In this document: positions 30,336-38,951 of the stretch, in pieces
Numbering within the stretch: position 1 is the stretch's first letter
Layout of the letters: each line of letters begins with the position of its first letter
Source of the DNA: Edwardsiella ictaluri ATCC 33202
Lineage (GTDB): Bacteria; Pseudomonadota; Gammaproteobacteria; Enterobacterales; Enterobacteriaceae
Direction of reading: 5' to 3'
Length of the DNA stretch: 64,000 nucleotides
Assembly: GCF_000264785.1 (NCBI RefSeq)
Contig: NZ_AFJI01000060.1
Span: 5 to 64,004, forward strand
Made by a program: the position numbers and the translations under genes
The notes under the pieces: generated by a model
What the model was told of the DNA's origin: nothing
The model's input: only the letters and a program-made list of their open reading frames with translations
Database searches by the model: none

Positions 30336-30890
30336 TCCTCCTTACCCCCGCCCGCTCCAGCACCACCGGAATGCTCTTATGGGCGGGAATAGCGCTGGTC
30401 GGATCATGCTTGTCCAGCATCAGCATATGGTTTGACTCCGGAAAGTAGGTCACCCGCGAGCGATCGGCCATCAGGTACATCACCACCTGCTGCGCTTGCC
30501 GCCCGACGTCAGGGCGATCAGGTTGACCCGCACCCCATCGTCCCCCCACAGCGCTGAGCCTGCGCCGCGCTGATAAACACCACTTCACGCTGACCAAACA
30601 CCCCGCGATAGCGATCGTCCATGCCATACAGCGTGGTGTTGTACTGATCGTGACTGGGGCACCTTCACCAGCACCAGCTCGCGGTTAAAGGCCGGTTCGG
30701 GATCCTCCAGCCGCCCCGCACGGGGAATAAAGCTTCCCTTACCCGGCCGATCCGATGTGGGTCAGCTCATGGCACATATTGGATTGGAGCCGTCGGGAAA
30801 ATTGTTGCTACCGTACTCGCGGGGAATAGCCGGTAAAGGGAAGCCAGCTCGCAGAAGGTTCGGTACGGGGATAAAGAAAGGCTATAAATA
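30336..30890 (-). pseudogene. Remnant of a FdhF/YdeP-type molybdopterin oxidoreductase
   Basis: Minus-strand fragments in different frames resemble a YdeP-type molybdopterin oxidoreductase. Near 30770-30820 lies YGSNNFPDGSN followed after a shift by MCHELTHIGSA, the cofactor-site region of the N-terminal half. Next to it (about 30735 downward) comes the C-terminal domain: [10 protein letters not shown], then [37 protein letters not shown] (shifted), and [13 protein letters not shown] followed by [14 protein letters not shown]. At least three frame changes and a large internal deletion (several hundred codons) are present. The remnant converges on the yfaE 3' end. It fills most of the 684 bp between yfaE and ybhL. 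Confidence 0.8.
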
Positions 30891-30999
30891 GAACCTGGTC
30901 AGAATGTCAGTCAGGACTTGGGGAACATCATGTAACATGGAGCAGTACCGGCCACAAAGGGCCGGTATGATTCACTGAATTCAACGCAGCTATAGCAGA

Positions 31000-31710
31000 C
31001 TAGCGGCGATCGCCGAAGATACGCAGCAGCATCAGGAACAGGTTGATAAAGTCCAGATAGAGCGTCAGCGCACCCATGATCGCATAGCGGCGGAAACCGT
31101 CGCGATCGTCAGCGGAGAGTTGCTCGCCCATCACTCTCAGCTTCTGGGTATCATAGGCGGTCAGCCCGACGAAAATCAGCACTCCGGCGTAGGTCACGAT
31201 CCAGGTCAGCGCGCTGCTCTTCAGCCAGATGTTGACCACCGAAGCCAGCACCAGACCGATCAGTGCCATAAACAGCATCGACCCCATGCCGCTCAGATCG
31301 CGCTTGGTGGTATAGCCATACAGGCTCATGGCGCCGAACATCCCGGCGCTCACCACAAAGGTACTGGCGATGGAGCTATAGGTATAGACAACAAAAATGC
31401 TCGACAGCGTCAGTCCGGTCAACAGGGAGTAGAGCATGAACAGCGAGGTTGCGGCGGCACCGCTCAGACGGTTGACCATCCCGGACAGGACGAACACCAC
31501 CCCCAGCTGAACGATGATTAGCCCGAAAAAGACCATCTTATTGGCAAAGATCAGGTTAAGCACAGCCGGTGTCCGCGCGGCATACCAGGCAACCAGCGCC
31601 GTCAGCAGCAGACCGCAGCACATCCAGCCATACACTTGGGCCATATAGGCCTGAATACCGCTGCCTGCGCGCGCAACCAGGGTGTCGTTTGTACGTGGAT
31701 AACGATCCAT
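31000..31710 (-). CDS. ybhL: Bax inhibitor-1 family inner-membrane protein YbhL
   Basis: The start at 31710 (MDRYPRTNDTLVARAG) matches E. coli YbhL (MDRFPRSDS); 25 upstream residues are rejected. The 236-aa protein has seven predicted membrane helices and the BI-1 signature region LYLDFINLFLMLLRIFG near the end. The family (BI-1/TMBIM/YccA) includes pH-sensitive calcium channels, but the bacterial role of YbhL is unknown. In E. coli ybhL follows moaE directly; here a flavodoxin gene lies between. Confidence 0.93.
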   Translation of the reverse strand: MDRYPRTNDTLVARAGSGIQAYMAQVYGWMCCGLLLTALVAWYAARTPAVLNLIFANKMVFFGLIIVQLGVVFVLSGMVNRLSGAAATSLFMLYSLLTGLTLSSIFVVYTYSSIASTFVVSAGMFGAMSLYGYTTKRDLSGMGSMLFMALIGLVLASVVNIWLKSSALTWIVTYAGVLIFVGLTAYDTQKLRVMGEQLSADDRDGFRRYAIMGALTLYLDFINLFLMLLRIFGDRR

Positions 31711-31876
31711 GGAATGACCCTTCATAATACGGAAAAAACATGCCCGCGGGCCATAGACACCGCGGGCGGATGAGTGCGATGTCACTCACTTAAGCCTAAC
31801 ATAAAAAAATGCGATCTCGCTCAAACAATTATGTCACACGTCGGCGCATCGCGGCGTTGACGGCGTACAGCAAGGC

Positions 31877-32452
31877 TTACGCCGGTGTACGCCAGCGCAG
31901 GGCCACTGCGGCGACCCGGGCGCCGAAGCGGCGCGCCGTCTCCAGATCACCCGACAGCGGAGCCTCATCCGGGGTGGCATCGGAGGGCGACACGGTCATC
32001 AGCCCGGAAAACCCGGCGATGTAGTTCACATCATTACGCTGGGCCGCCTTACCGTTGGACGGCAGCATCCCCATCCCCACCCACAGTCCGCCGTGCTGCT
32101 GAGACAGGTGAAACAGATAATCGAGGGTGGAGAGCTTATCGCCGTTCATACTGGCCGAATTGGTGAAGCCGGCAAACAGCTTATCCTTCCAGCTCTGGCT
32201 GAACCAGGGCTTGGAGGAGGCGTCGGCGAATTTTTTGAACTGCCAGGAGGGACCGCCCATATAGGTCGGCGAGCCCATGATGATAGCATCGGCCCCCGCC
32301 AGCTGCTCCCAGCCCTGGGCAGGGAGATTGCCCTCGCTGTCGATGGGCAGCAGGCTGACCTGAGCGCCGGCCCGGGCCCCCTGTGCCACGGCCTCCGCCG
32401 CACGCGCGGTGTGTCCATAGCCGCTGTGATACACAATAACGATGACTGCCAT
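31877..32452 (-). CDS. Flavodoxin-fold NAD(P)H oxidoreductase
   Basis: The start at 32452 (MAVIVIVYHSGYGHTARAAEAV) has an AGGAG site 9 nt upstream; a start at 32518 is rejected. The 191-aa protein has the flavodoxin phosphate-binding loop (HSGYGHTA) and GSPTYMGGPSWQFKKF, which resembles WrbA-type and related FMN quinone reductases but is shorter and diverged at the C-terminus. It should bind FMN in the cytoplasm and reduce a quinone or similar acceptor. It is inserted between moaE and ybhL, in the same direction. Confidence 0.82.
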   Translation of the reverse strand: MAVIVIVYHSGYGHTARAAEAVAQGARAGAQVSLLPIDSEGNLPAQGWEQLAGADAIIMGSPTYMGGPSWQFKKFADASSKPWFSQSWKDKLFAGFTNSASMNGDKLSTLDYLFHLSQQHGGLWVGMGMLPSNGKAAQRNDVNYIAGFSGLMTVSPSDATPDEAPLSGDLETARRFGARVAAVALRWRTPA

Positions 32453-32545
32453 GATCCCGACTCCTTTTATCCACGGATAATCACCACAGTTATAGGCCAG
32501 CTCCGGCGGGAAATCCACGTCAGCGGCATTCGCTGCGTATCGGCG

Positions 32546-32998
32546 CTACCAGCGCTCGGCCGCCTGGCGATCGCTGTCGCGGGCATCGACCCAGCGATCG
32601 GCCCCCTCCGAGGTCTCCCGCTTCCAGAAAGGAGCGCGGGTCTTCAGGTAGTCCATGATGAACTCCGCCGCCTCAAAGGCCATGCCGCGGTGCGCGCTGG
32701 TCACCCCGACAAACACGATCTCCTCACCGGGAAACATCGGCCCGACGCGGTGATACACCGCGATGCGCCCCAGCGGCCAGCGGCGGCGCGCCAGCGCGAC
32801 GATCTCCGCCAGCGCCTTCTCCGTCATACCCGGATAGTGCTCCAGGGTCAGCGCGCTGACGTCATCGCCCAGGTTATGGTTGCGCACCTTGCCGCTGAAG
32901 GTCACTACCGCCCCGTCCTCATCCCGCTGCGCCAGCCACTGATACTGTTCGGCGACGGAAAAGGGGGCGGCACTGACGACAATCTGGGTATCCTGCAT
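32546..32998 (-). CDS. moaE: Molybdopterin synthase large subunit MoaE
   Basis: This 150-aa protein matches MoaE: VVTFSGKVRNHN, LEHYPGMTEKALAEI, HRVGPMFPGEEIVFVGVTSAHRGMAFEAAEFIMDYLKTRAPFWKRE with the catalytic Lys region. It forms a heterotetramer with MoaD and inserts two sulfurs into precursor Z to make molybdopterin. It starts 1 nt after the moaD stop, so the two are translated together. Confidence 0.96.
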   Translation of the reverse strand: MQDTQIVVSAAPFSVAEQYQWLAQRDEDGAVVTFSGKVRNHNLGDDVSALTLEHYPGMTEKALAEIVALARRRWPLGRIAVYHRVGPMFPGEEIVFVGVTSAHRGMAFEAAEFIMDYLKTRAPFWKRETSEGADRWVDARDSDRQAAERW

Positions 32999-32999
32999 C

Positions 33000-33242
33000 T
33001 CAGCCTCCGGTCACCGGTGGGAAAAAGGCTACCTCGTCACCGTCCTGCAGCGGGTGGTCGAAGGGCGCCATGGTCTGATTCACAGCGGCCAACAGCTTGC
33101 CCGGCTCCAGCGCCAGCGCCCATTTATCGCCGCGCTGCGCCAGCGTGGCGCGCAGCGTCTCGACATCCCGACAGGGCTCACAGGCCAACTCGGCGCAGCC
33201 GGTCAGCTCGCGCACCTGAGCAAAAAAGTGCACCTGGATCAT
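33000..33242 (-). CDS. moaD: Molybdopterin synthase sulfur carrier subunit MoaD
   Basis: The start at 33242 ([15 protein letters not shown]) fits E. coli MoaD (81 aa). The 80-aa protein has the ubiquitin-like beta-grasp pattern and ends in the essential Gly-Gly (PPVTGG), whose C-terminus is thiocarboxylated by MoeB. It overlaps moaC by 4 nt (ATGA). The product donates sulfur within the MoaDE complex. Confidence 0.95.
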   Translation of the reverse strand: MIQVHFFAQVRELTGCAELACEPCRDVETLRATLAQRGDKWALALEPGKLLAAVNQTMAPFDHPLQDGDEVAFFPPVTGG

Positions 33243-33724
33243 TGTACCTCCCCCGCGTGAAAATCCCCGGACTTGCCGCCGCTTTTGGCCAGCAGACGCA
33301 CCGGCCCGATCACCATGTCTTTCTGCACCGCTTTGCACATGTCATAGATGGTCAACGCGGCCACCGAGGCGGCGCTCAGCGCCTCCATCTCCACCCCGGT
33401 CTTACCGCACAGACGGCAGCAGGTTTCGATCCGTACCCGACTGTGGACCGGCTCGACGCTCAGCGTCACCTCGACCTTGCTCAGCAACAGCGGGTGACAT
33501 AGCGGGATTAGCTGCCAGGTGCTCTTGGCGGCCTGGATACCGGCAATACGGGCGGTGGCAAATACGTCCCCCTTAGGGTGTTTACCGTCGATGATCATCG
33601 CCAGGGTATCCTGACGCATGGTGACATAGGCCTCGGCGCGCGCTTCACGTACCGTCTCCGCCTTGGCGGAAACGTCAACCATGTGCGCCTCACCGGCCGC
33701 ATTAATATGGGTTAACTGGCTCAT
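33239..33724 (-). CDS. moaC: Cyclic pyranopterin monophosphate synthase MoaC
   Basis: This 161-aa protein is close to E. coli MoaC ([64 protein letters not shown]). With MoaA it converts GTP to cyclic pyranopterin monophosphate, the first step of molybdenum cofactor synthesis. Two adjacent ATG codons (33727 and 33724) exist; the second matches the E. coli start. It follows moaA by about 40 bp. moaB, which lies between them in E. coli, is absent here. Confidence 0.97.
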   Translation of the reverse strand: MSQLTHINAAGEAHMVDVSAKAETVREARAEAYVTMRQDTLAMIIDGKHPKGDVFATARIAGIQAAKSTWQLIPLCHPLLLSKVEVTLSVEPVHSRVRIETCCRLCGKTGVEMEALSAASVAALTIYDMCKAVQKDMVIGPVRLLAKSGGKSGDFHAGEVQ

Positions 33725-33762
33725 CATTCTTCGCTGTATAAAAGGTGGGTCTACCCGGCGGA

Positions 33763-34752
33763 CTAGCCGCCGATGAAAGAAAGATTCTGGGTATGGCCAC
33801 TGTCGCCCTGATGCAGGAAATGGCCCTCCCGCTTATGACGCAGAGCCGCAGCGATACGCACCTGCAACGCCGCCTGCTGCGCATCCTCCTGCAGCAGATC
33901 GCGCAAAGCGATCCCCTGCTCGCCAAACAGGCACAGGTGCAGATTACCCACGGCGGACACCCGCAGACGGTTGCAGCTGGCGCAAAAGTTCTTCTCATAG
34001 GGCATGATCAGACCGACTTCGCCCAGATAATCCGGATGCCAGAAGACCTGCGCCGGACCGTCGCTGCGCCCCGGCAGCCGACGCTGCCAGCCCGCCGCCA
34101 GCAGCTGGGTGCGGATCGTCGCGCCGGACACGTGATGGCGGCGGAACAGCTCGCTGCCGTCGCCGGTCTCCATCAGCTCGATAAAGCGCATCTGAATCGG
34201 CCGGCGGCGGATCCAGTGCAAAAAGGCCTGCAGGCTGCCGTCATTGACGCCACGCATCAGCACGGTATTGACCTTGATTCGCCCGAAGCCGGCGTCAAAG
34301 GCCGCATCGATCCCTGCCATCACCTGAGCGAAGCGATCCTCGCCAGTAATGGCGTGAAACTGGCGGGCATCCAGGCTGTCCACGCTGACGTTGATCGCCG
34401 TCAGCCCGGCATCACGCCAGGCGCCGACGTCGCGTGCCATGCGGTAACCGTTGGTGGTCACCGCCAGCGTACGGATGGCAGAATTCTCACGCACAGCGGC
34501 GACGATATCGCAAAAGTCACGGCGTAGGGTGGGTTCGCCGCCCGTCAGACGCACCTTTTCGGTGCCCAGCGCGGCAAAGGCATGGCTGATACGGCGGATC
34601 TCATCGCACGATAAGAAGCGCTTGGCACCGTGGCTATCCGGGCGATAGCCGCCCGGCAAACAGTAGGTACAACGAAAGTTGCACACATCGGTGACTGACA
34701 GGCGCAGATAATAGAACGTGCGCGCAAATGCGTCGGTTAACTGGGACACCAT
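33763..34752 (-). CDS. moaA: GTP 3',8-cyclase MoaA (radical SAM)
   Basis: The start at 34752 ([31 protein letters not shown]) matches E. coli MoaA; upstream in-frame codons lie in the riboswitch-like leader. The 329-aa protein has the radical-SAM motif CNFRCTYC, the second cluster [18 protein letters not shown] and the C-terminal Gly-Gly (FIGG). It cyclises GTP at the start of Moco synthesis. The leader holds a probable Moco riboswitch and a GGAAAGGTG ribosome site close to the ATG. Operon order is moaA-C-D-E. Confidence 0.96.
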   Translation of the reverse strand: MVSQLTDAFARTFYYLRLSVTDVCNFRCTYCLPGGYRPDSHGAKRFLSCDEIRRISHAFAALGTEKVRLTGGEPTLRRDFCDIVAAVRENSAIRTLAVTTNGYRMARDVGAWRDAGLTAINVSVDSLDARQFHAITGEDRFAQVMAGIDAAFDAGFGRIKVNTVLMRGVNDGSLQAFLHWIRRRPIQMRFIELMETGDGSELFRRHHVSGATIRTQLLAAGWQRRLPGRSDGPAQVFWHPDYLGEVGLIMPYEKNFCASCNRLRVSAVGNLHLCLFGEQGIALRDLLQEDAQQAALQVRIAAALRHKREGHFLHQGDSGHTQNLSFIGG

Positions 34753-34754
34753 AA

Positions 34755-34882
34755 ACACCTTTCCAAGTCGGGAGGCGCCGGCATTTCTACCTGACGCCCT
34801 GGTGGCGCGAAGCCACGGCCAAGAAACCTTATCTGCGCGGGGAGCGCACACTTAGGCATCAGGGCTCGGAGTTCAAAAATAC
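34755..34882 (-). promoter_or_regulatory. Probable Moco riboswitch in moaA leader
   Basis: The transcribed leader contains ACTCCGAGCC (rc of 34863-34872), several GC-rich hairpins including GTGGC-TTCGC-GCCAC (rc near 34800-34817), and CGCCTCCCGACTTGGAAAGG (rc of 34758-34777) running into the ribosome site. These elements and the position just ahead of moaA agree with the Moco RNA motif, which in E. coli shuts off moaA when cofactor is plentiful. The assignment rests on remembered motif features; a covariance search would settle it. Confidence 0.65.
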
Positions 34883-35039
34883 CCGGGCGGGCAGCACGCT
34901 GCCGCAGGCCATACCGGGCTGTTGCTGGAACCTCTTTTTTACCCTGGACAGCGCAGGCGCACTCCAGGGCAAACAAGACGCGGCAGTCAACGGGCCGGTG
35001 CAGCGCATGCGCTCAACGCGGCCATCTGCAGCGGCCAAT

Positions 35040-35063
35040 CGTTATATAATAAAAATTATAACG
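35040..35063. promoter_or_regulatory. ModE-type operator at moaA promoter
   Basis: CGTTATAT (35040-35047) and ATTATAACG (35055-35063) form an inverted repeat whose total length (24 bp) and ends (CGTTAT, ATAACG) equal the E. coli modA operator as I recall it. It overlaps a TATAAT -10 element on the minus strand (rc of 35055-35060). ModE-molybdate activates moaA in E. coli. Confidence 0.65.
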
Positions 35064-35116
35064 CTTATATCTCAGTAGGTTATTTATCATAGTAACCAAA
35101 ATTACACCGGTTGCAA

Positions 35117-35130
35117 TTGATACATATCAC
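35117..35130. promoter_or_regulatory. FNR-type box between moaA and ybhK
   Basis: TTGAT-ACAT-ATCAC matches the FNR consensus TTGAT-N4-ATCAA at 9 of 10 defined positions. It lies about 75 bp upstream of the likely moaA start point and about 85 bp ahead of the ybhK ATG, so either direction could be controlled. A CRP-like reading is less good. Confidence 0.55.
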
Positions 35131-35207
35131 GCAACCGCCGCACGGCTTCGCCTTTTTAGCGCCGATCCGCTATCGTATGCATCCCACTGCGCCCGAAAAG
35201 GAACCCT

Positions 35208-36116
35208 ATGCGAAACCGCACCTTAGCTGATTTGGACTGTGTGGTCGCCCTCGGCGGCGGCCATGGGCTGGGCCGCGTCATGTCGGCACTCTGCCCCCTT
35301 GGCCCACGGCTGACCGGCATCGTTACCACGACCGATAACGGTGGCTCGACCGGACGCATCCGGCGCGCCGAGGGCGGCATCGCCTGGGGCGATCTGCGCA
35401 ACTGCCTGAATCAGCTGATCACCGAACCCAGCGTCGCCTCGGCCATGTTTGAGTACCGCTTTAACGGCAGCGGCGAGCTGGCGGGACACAATCTGGGCAA
35501 CCTGATGCTCAAGGCGCTGGATCACCTGAGCGTGCGGCCGCTGGAGGCAATCAACCTGATCCGCAGCCTGCTGAAGGTGGACGCCCAGCTGATCCCCATG
35601 TCCGAACAGCCGACCGACCTCTGCGCCATCGCCGAGGATGGCAGCCGTATCCATGGAGAGGTCGATATCGATAGGCTGCAGCAGATACCGCGCCAGCTGA
35701 TGCTCTCCCCCACCGTTCGCGCAACCCGCGAGGCGATAGAGGCCATCGGCCGCGCCGACCTTATCCTGCTGGGCCCTGGCAGCTACTTCACCAGCCTGAT
35801 GCCCATCCTGCTGGTCGACGAGCTCAGCCAGGCGCTGCGGCGCAGCGCGGCGCCACTGATCTATATCGGTAACCTGGCCCGTGAACATAGCCCGGCCGGC
35901 GCACTGCGGCTGCCAGAAAAGCTGCATCGACTGAGCAATGTCATGGGCGGGCGCCACATCGACGCCGCGATCGTCGGCCCGCAAACCGAGATCGGCCGCC
36001 TCAGTGCGGACGTCACCATCGTACAGGAGATGCTGGCCGCCGATGATATAACCTACCGCCACGATCGGGTACGGCTACGCGCAGCGATTGAGCAGGTGCT
36101 GCAGCGGCTCGGCTAG
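35208..36116 (+). CDS. ybhK: YvcK/CofD-family protein YbhK
   Basis: This 302-aa protein matches E. coli YbhK: the nucleotide-binding [30 protein letters not shown], and [17 protein letters not shown]. The family (YvcK, CofD-like) binds UDP-sugars in Gram-positives and affects gluconeogenic growth and cell-wall synthesis; its role in enterobacteria is unclear. An AGGAAC site precedes the ATG. It is divergent from moaA, as in E. coli, so the moa-ybhK junction was kept when the block moved. Confidence 0.93.
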   Translation: MRNRTLADLDCVVALGGGHGLGRVMSALCPLGPRLTGIVTTTDNGGSTGRIRRAEGGIAWGDLRNCLNQLITEPSVASAMFEYRFNGSGELAGHNLGNLMLKALDHLSVRPLEAINLIRSLLKVDAQLIPMSEQPTDLCAIAEDGSRIHGEVDIDRLQQIPRQLMLSPTVRATREAIEAIGRADLILLGPGSYFTSLMPILLVDELSQALRRSAAPLIYIGNLAREHSPAGALRLPEKLHRLSNVMGGRHIDAAIVGPQTEIGRLSADVTIVQEMLAADDITYRHDRVRLRAAIEQVLQRLG

Positions 36117-36134
36117 GCGGCATCCCTATGCGCT

Positions 36135-37337
36135 CTAGACCTCCTCCCGCCGTTCCACACAGCGCGGCCACTCATAGCGACCAAAGGGCGATCGCCCGTC
36201 CAGATAGCGGCACAGCATATCCAGCGCCAGCGTCGCGCACGCCTCCCGGCGCAGCGCCTGACTATGGCGGGCGGAGGGAAAACACAGCGTCTGGCCAAAG
36301 CTCCCCTGCGGGGTATGCAGCGCCAGCGTCAGAGTATCCTCCAGCAGTTCACCGCTGGCCAGCGTCAGCGCTCCCGCACGGCTGGCGGAGAGCATCCGCG
36401 CCCGGCCCATCACCTGCTCCAGCGTCGGATGCCCCTCATGCGCCAGCAGCTCACCGTTCACCAGCGGCGCATCCGCCGCCCGCAGCCAACAGTGGATCAG
36501 TCCGGCGCTGAACTGTTCGCTCAGCGCCAGCCTGACGCCCGCATGCCGCAACGCGGCAGCGGCTCGCACGGCGACGCCGTCGCATCCGTCAAACAGCAGG
36601 TTTTCCGCCACCGCGGTGCGGATCCGGGCCCAGGCCACCTCCATCGCCGCCGCCTGCCCGGCGGGACCGGTCAGCTTCAGCTCGATGATCGGTGACGCGG
36701 AGCGGTAGCCCAGCGTGCAGTCGGACGGTAGCACCAGCGTCTCCAGCTGTTCAGCCAGAGCGCTCTCGGAGCGGCCAAAGGTGCTCAATCGCAGGCACAG
36801 CGGCGGCGGCGGCAAACGAAAGCGCTGCCGCAGGCGCGGCAGGATCTGCTGCTCGACCATCAGCATAAACTCGCTGGGCACGCCGGGTGTAAAGAAAATA
36901 ACACACTCATGCAGCGTAACGGCAAAGCCGCAGGCGGTGCCGATCGGGTTATCCAGCACCTCAGCCCCGCTCGGCAGCCAGGCCTGCTTGCGGTTGCTGA
37001 GAGGCATACTTCGTCCGCGCCGGGCGAACCACGCCTGCATCCGCGCCATCCAGGCGCTGCTCTCCTCCAGCGCCACACCCAGCACCTGAGCTGCCGCCTG
37101 CGTACTGAGATCGTCACTGGTCGGCCCCAGGCCGCCGTTGACGATCAGCACGTCAGCGCGGCGAGCGGCGCCCTCTATCGCCGTGCACAGCGCCGCAATC
37201 TCATCGCCCACCGTCGCGCGGCCGCACAGCGGCACACCGTGCTCAAACAACCAGCGCCCCAGCCAGGCCGCGTTGCTATCCAGGATATGGCCATGCAGTA
37301 CCTCATCACCGCTGCTCAACATCTCAACTCGTAACAT
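36135..37337 (-). CDS. yfaY: CinA-like protein YfaY
   Basis: This 400-aa protein matches E. coli YfaY (CinA-like): an N-terminal MoaB/Mog-like domain with LSSGDEVLHGHILDSNAAWL, NGGLGPTSDDLS and FTPGVPSEF, followed by a C-terminal region related to NMN deamidase PncC that looks degenerate (it lacks the usual Ser/Arg-rich amidase motif). CinA-type proteins hydrolyse ADP-ribose or deamidate NMN; the activity of YfaY is uncertain. It is convergent with ybhK and divergent from tyrP. Confidence 0.92.
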   Translation of the reverse strand: MLRVEMLSSGDEVLHGHILDSNAAWLGRWLFEHGVPLCGRATVGDEIAALCTAIEGAARRADVLIVNGGLGPTSDDLSTQAAAQVLGVALEESSAWMARMQAWFARRGRSMPLSNRKQAWLPSGAEVLDNPIGTACGFAVTLHECVIFFTPGVPSEFMLMVEQQILPRLRQRFRLPPPPLCLRLSTFGRSESALAEQLETLVLPSDCTLGYRSASPIIELKLTGPAGQAAAMEVAWARIRTAVAENLLFDGCDGVAVRAAAALRHAGVRLALSEQFSAGLIHCWLRAADAPLVNGELLAHEGHPTLEQVMGRARMLSASRAGALTLASGELLEDTLTLALHTPQGSFGQTLCFPSARHSQALRREACATLALDMLCRYLDGRSPFGRYEWPRCVERREEV

Positions 37338-37446
37338 ATTTCACTCCGTTTCAGGTCTTCTCCCACTTTAGAAAGTGTCAGACCGATGCACAAGACCTCC
37401 CCCAGCACCGTCGCTGGTGATCCGGCATCGATGGCCCCCATTCAAA

Positions 37447-37487
37447 TGTAAATAAATAATTACATATGATGTAACGACAGTTTGACG
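37447..37487 (+). promoter_or_regulatory. Strong and weak TyrR boxes at tyrP promoter
   Basis: TGTAAA-TAAATA-ATTACA (37447-37464) matches the TyrR consensus TGTAAA-N6-TTTACA at 11 of 12 positions. A weaker box TGTAAC-GACAGT-TTGACG (37470-37487, 9 of 12) adjoins it and overlaps the likely TTGACG -35 element. This strong/weak pair is the arrangement known for E. coli tyrP, repressed with tyrosine and activated with phenylalanine. Confidence 0.8.
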
Positions 37488-37551
37488 ATAGTGGTATTTT
37501 CCCGTACGCTGCCACAAAATAACTCCCTGGAGCAGTAAAGCAGAGGAAAGC

Positions 37552-38769
37552 GTGAGAAATCGTACAATTGGCAGTGTTTTTATCGTGGCAGGAACCACCA
37601 TTGGCGCAGGGATGCTGGCGATGCCGCTGGCCGCCGCCGGCGTCGGCTTTAGTACCACGCTGGTGATGCTGATCGGGCTGTGGGCGCTGATGTGCTACAC
37701 GGCTCTGCTGATGGTCGAAGTCTACCAGCATGCCCCGGCCGATGAAGGGCTGGGCACCCTGGCCCGCCGCTATCTGGGGCGCCCCGGCCAATGGCTGGCC
37801 GGTATCAGCATGCTGTTCCTCATGTACGCGCTCACCGCGGCCTATATCAGCGGTGCCGGTGAGCTGTTGGCCGCCAGCCTGGGACAGTGGCTGTCACTGT
37901 CGGTTTCACCGGCAGTGGGGGTGCTGCTGTTCACGCTGGCCGGTGGCACTATCGTCAGCGTCGGTACCCATTCGGTCGATCTGTTCAACCGCCTGCTGTT
38001 CAGCGCCAAAATCGTGCTGCTGGTGGTGATGCTGACGCTGATGATGCCCCACATTCAGCATACCAACCTGCTCAGCATGCCGCTGGAAAAAGGGCTGGCG
38101 CTGTCGGCTATTCCGGTCATCTTTACCTCTTTTGGGTTCCACGGCAGCGTGCCGAGCATCGTCAGCTACATGAAAGGTGATATGCGCCGCCTGCGGCTCA
38201 TCTTCATTACCGGCAGTGCCATTCCGCTGCTGGCCTATATTTTCTGGCAGCTGGCCACCCTGGGCACCATCAGCAACCACACCTTTCTCGGCCTGCTAGC
38301 GACCCATGCCGGACTGAACGGGCTGCTGCAGGCGGTACGTGCCGTGGTGGCAGCGCCTCATGTCGAGCTGGCGGTGCATCTGTTCGCCGACCTGGCGCTG
38401 GCGACCTCGTTTCTTGGCGTGTCACTGGGGCTATTTGACTATCTGGGCGATCTGTTCCAACGCCGCCGTAACGCCTCCGGGCGCTTGCAGACCGGCATTC
38501 TGACCTTTATTCCGCCCCTGGCCTTTGCCCTGTTCTATCCGCAGGGATTCGTCATGGCGCTGGGCTACGCCGCCATCGCGCTGGCGGTGCTGGCGCTGCT
38601 GCTGCCGGCGCTGCTGGTATGGCAAACCCGCCGTCGCCACGGCGGACTGCCCAACGGCTACCGGGTCGCCGGCGGCCGCCCGCTGCTGTGGCTGGTGCTG
38701 CTGTGCGGTGTCGCAGTGATCGCCATACAGCTGTCAATCGCGGCGGGGCTCTTGCCAGAGGTGGGATAA
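37552..38769 (+). CDS. tyrP: Tyrosine-specific transporter TyrP
   Basis: This 405-aa inner-membrane protein of the HAAAP family has about eleven membrane helices and matches E. coli TyrP from [32 protein letters not shown] through [10 protein letters not shown]. It imports tyrosine with protons. The start is GTG at 37552 with an AGAGGAAAG site. Tandem TyrR boxes precede it. Downstream, only 17 bp after the stop, begins a Trp-rich leader ORF and then trpS2, so one aromatic amino-acid operon is likely; no separate promoter was seen in that gap. Confidence 0.93.
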   Translation: MRNRTIGSVFIVAGTTIGAGMLAMPLAAAGVGFSTTLVMLIGLWALMCYTALLMVEVYQHAPADEGLGTLARRYLGRPGQWLAGISMLFLMYALTAAYISGAGELLAASLGQWLSLSVSPAVGVLLFTLAGGTIVSVGTHSVDLFNRLLFSAKIVLLVVMLTLMMPHIQHTNLLSMPLEKGLALSAIPVIFTSFGFHGSVPSIVSYMKGDMRRLRLIFITGSAIPLLAYIFWQLATLGTISNHTFLGLLATHAGLNGLLQAVRAVVAAPHVELAVHLFADLALATSFLGVSLGLFDYLGDLFQRRRNASGRLQTGILTFIPPLAFALFYPQGFVMALGYAAIALAVLALLLPALLVWQTRRRHGGLPNGYRVAGGRPLLWLVLLCGVAVIAIQLSIAAGLLPEVG

Positions 38770-38786
38770 GGCAGTATGGTGAAACG

Positions 38787-38867
38787 ATGAAAATTACACT
38801 GTCCCGCCTGATCCCCTTTCGCTGGTGGCGCCGTTTACTGCGGCGGCCCGATACTGTGTTCTTCTGA
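38787..38867 (+). CDS. Putative Trp-rich leader peptide of trpS2
   Basis: This 26-codon ORF runs from ATG 38787 (GGTGA five bases upstream) to TGA 38865 and starts MKITLSRLIPFRWWRRLL. It has two adjacent Trp codons (TGG TGG, 38823-38828) among Arg codons. It overlaps RNA segments that can form alternative hairpins and lies just ahead of a tryptophanyl-tRNA synthetase gene, as trpL does ahead of trpE. Translation is unproven; the function is inferred from position and the paired Trp codons. Confidence 0.55.
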   Translation: MKITLSRLIPFRWWRRLLRRPDTVFF

Positions 38868-38905
38868 TTTCAGTAACCAAGCCGCCGGAAGGCGACTTGG
38901 TATTT
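38829..38905 (+). promoter_or_regulatory. Candidate tryptophan attenuator ahead of trpS2
   Basis: Segment 1 (CGCCG, 38829-38833) directly follows the Trp codons and pairs with segment 2 (CGGCG, 38841-38845). Segment 2 (CGGCGGC, 38841-38847) can instead pair with segment 3 (GCCGCCG, 38881-38887). Segment 3 also pairs with segment 4 in the hairpin CCAAG-c-CGCC / GGCG-a-CTTGG (38877-38886 with 38891-38900, GGAA loop). These are the exclusive foldings of a trp-type attenuator. The last hairpin is followed by TATTTCC, a poor T run, so termination strength is open. Confidence 0.5.
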
Positions 38906-38951
38906 CCAATGGACGCACTCCGGCGCAGCTATCGATTAACGGAGAGCAACC

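Noticed and set aside
32093..33502. 469-aa plus-strand ORF
   Set aside because: It is antisense to the flavodoxin, moaE, moaD and moaC genes.
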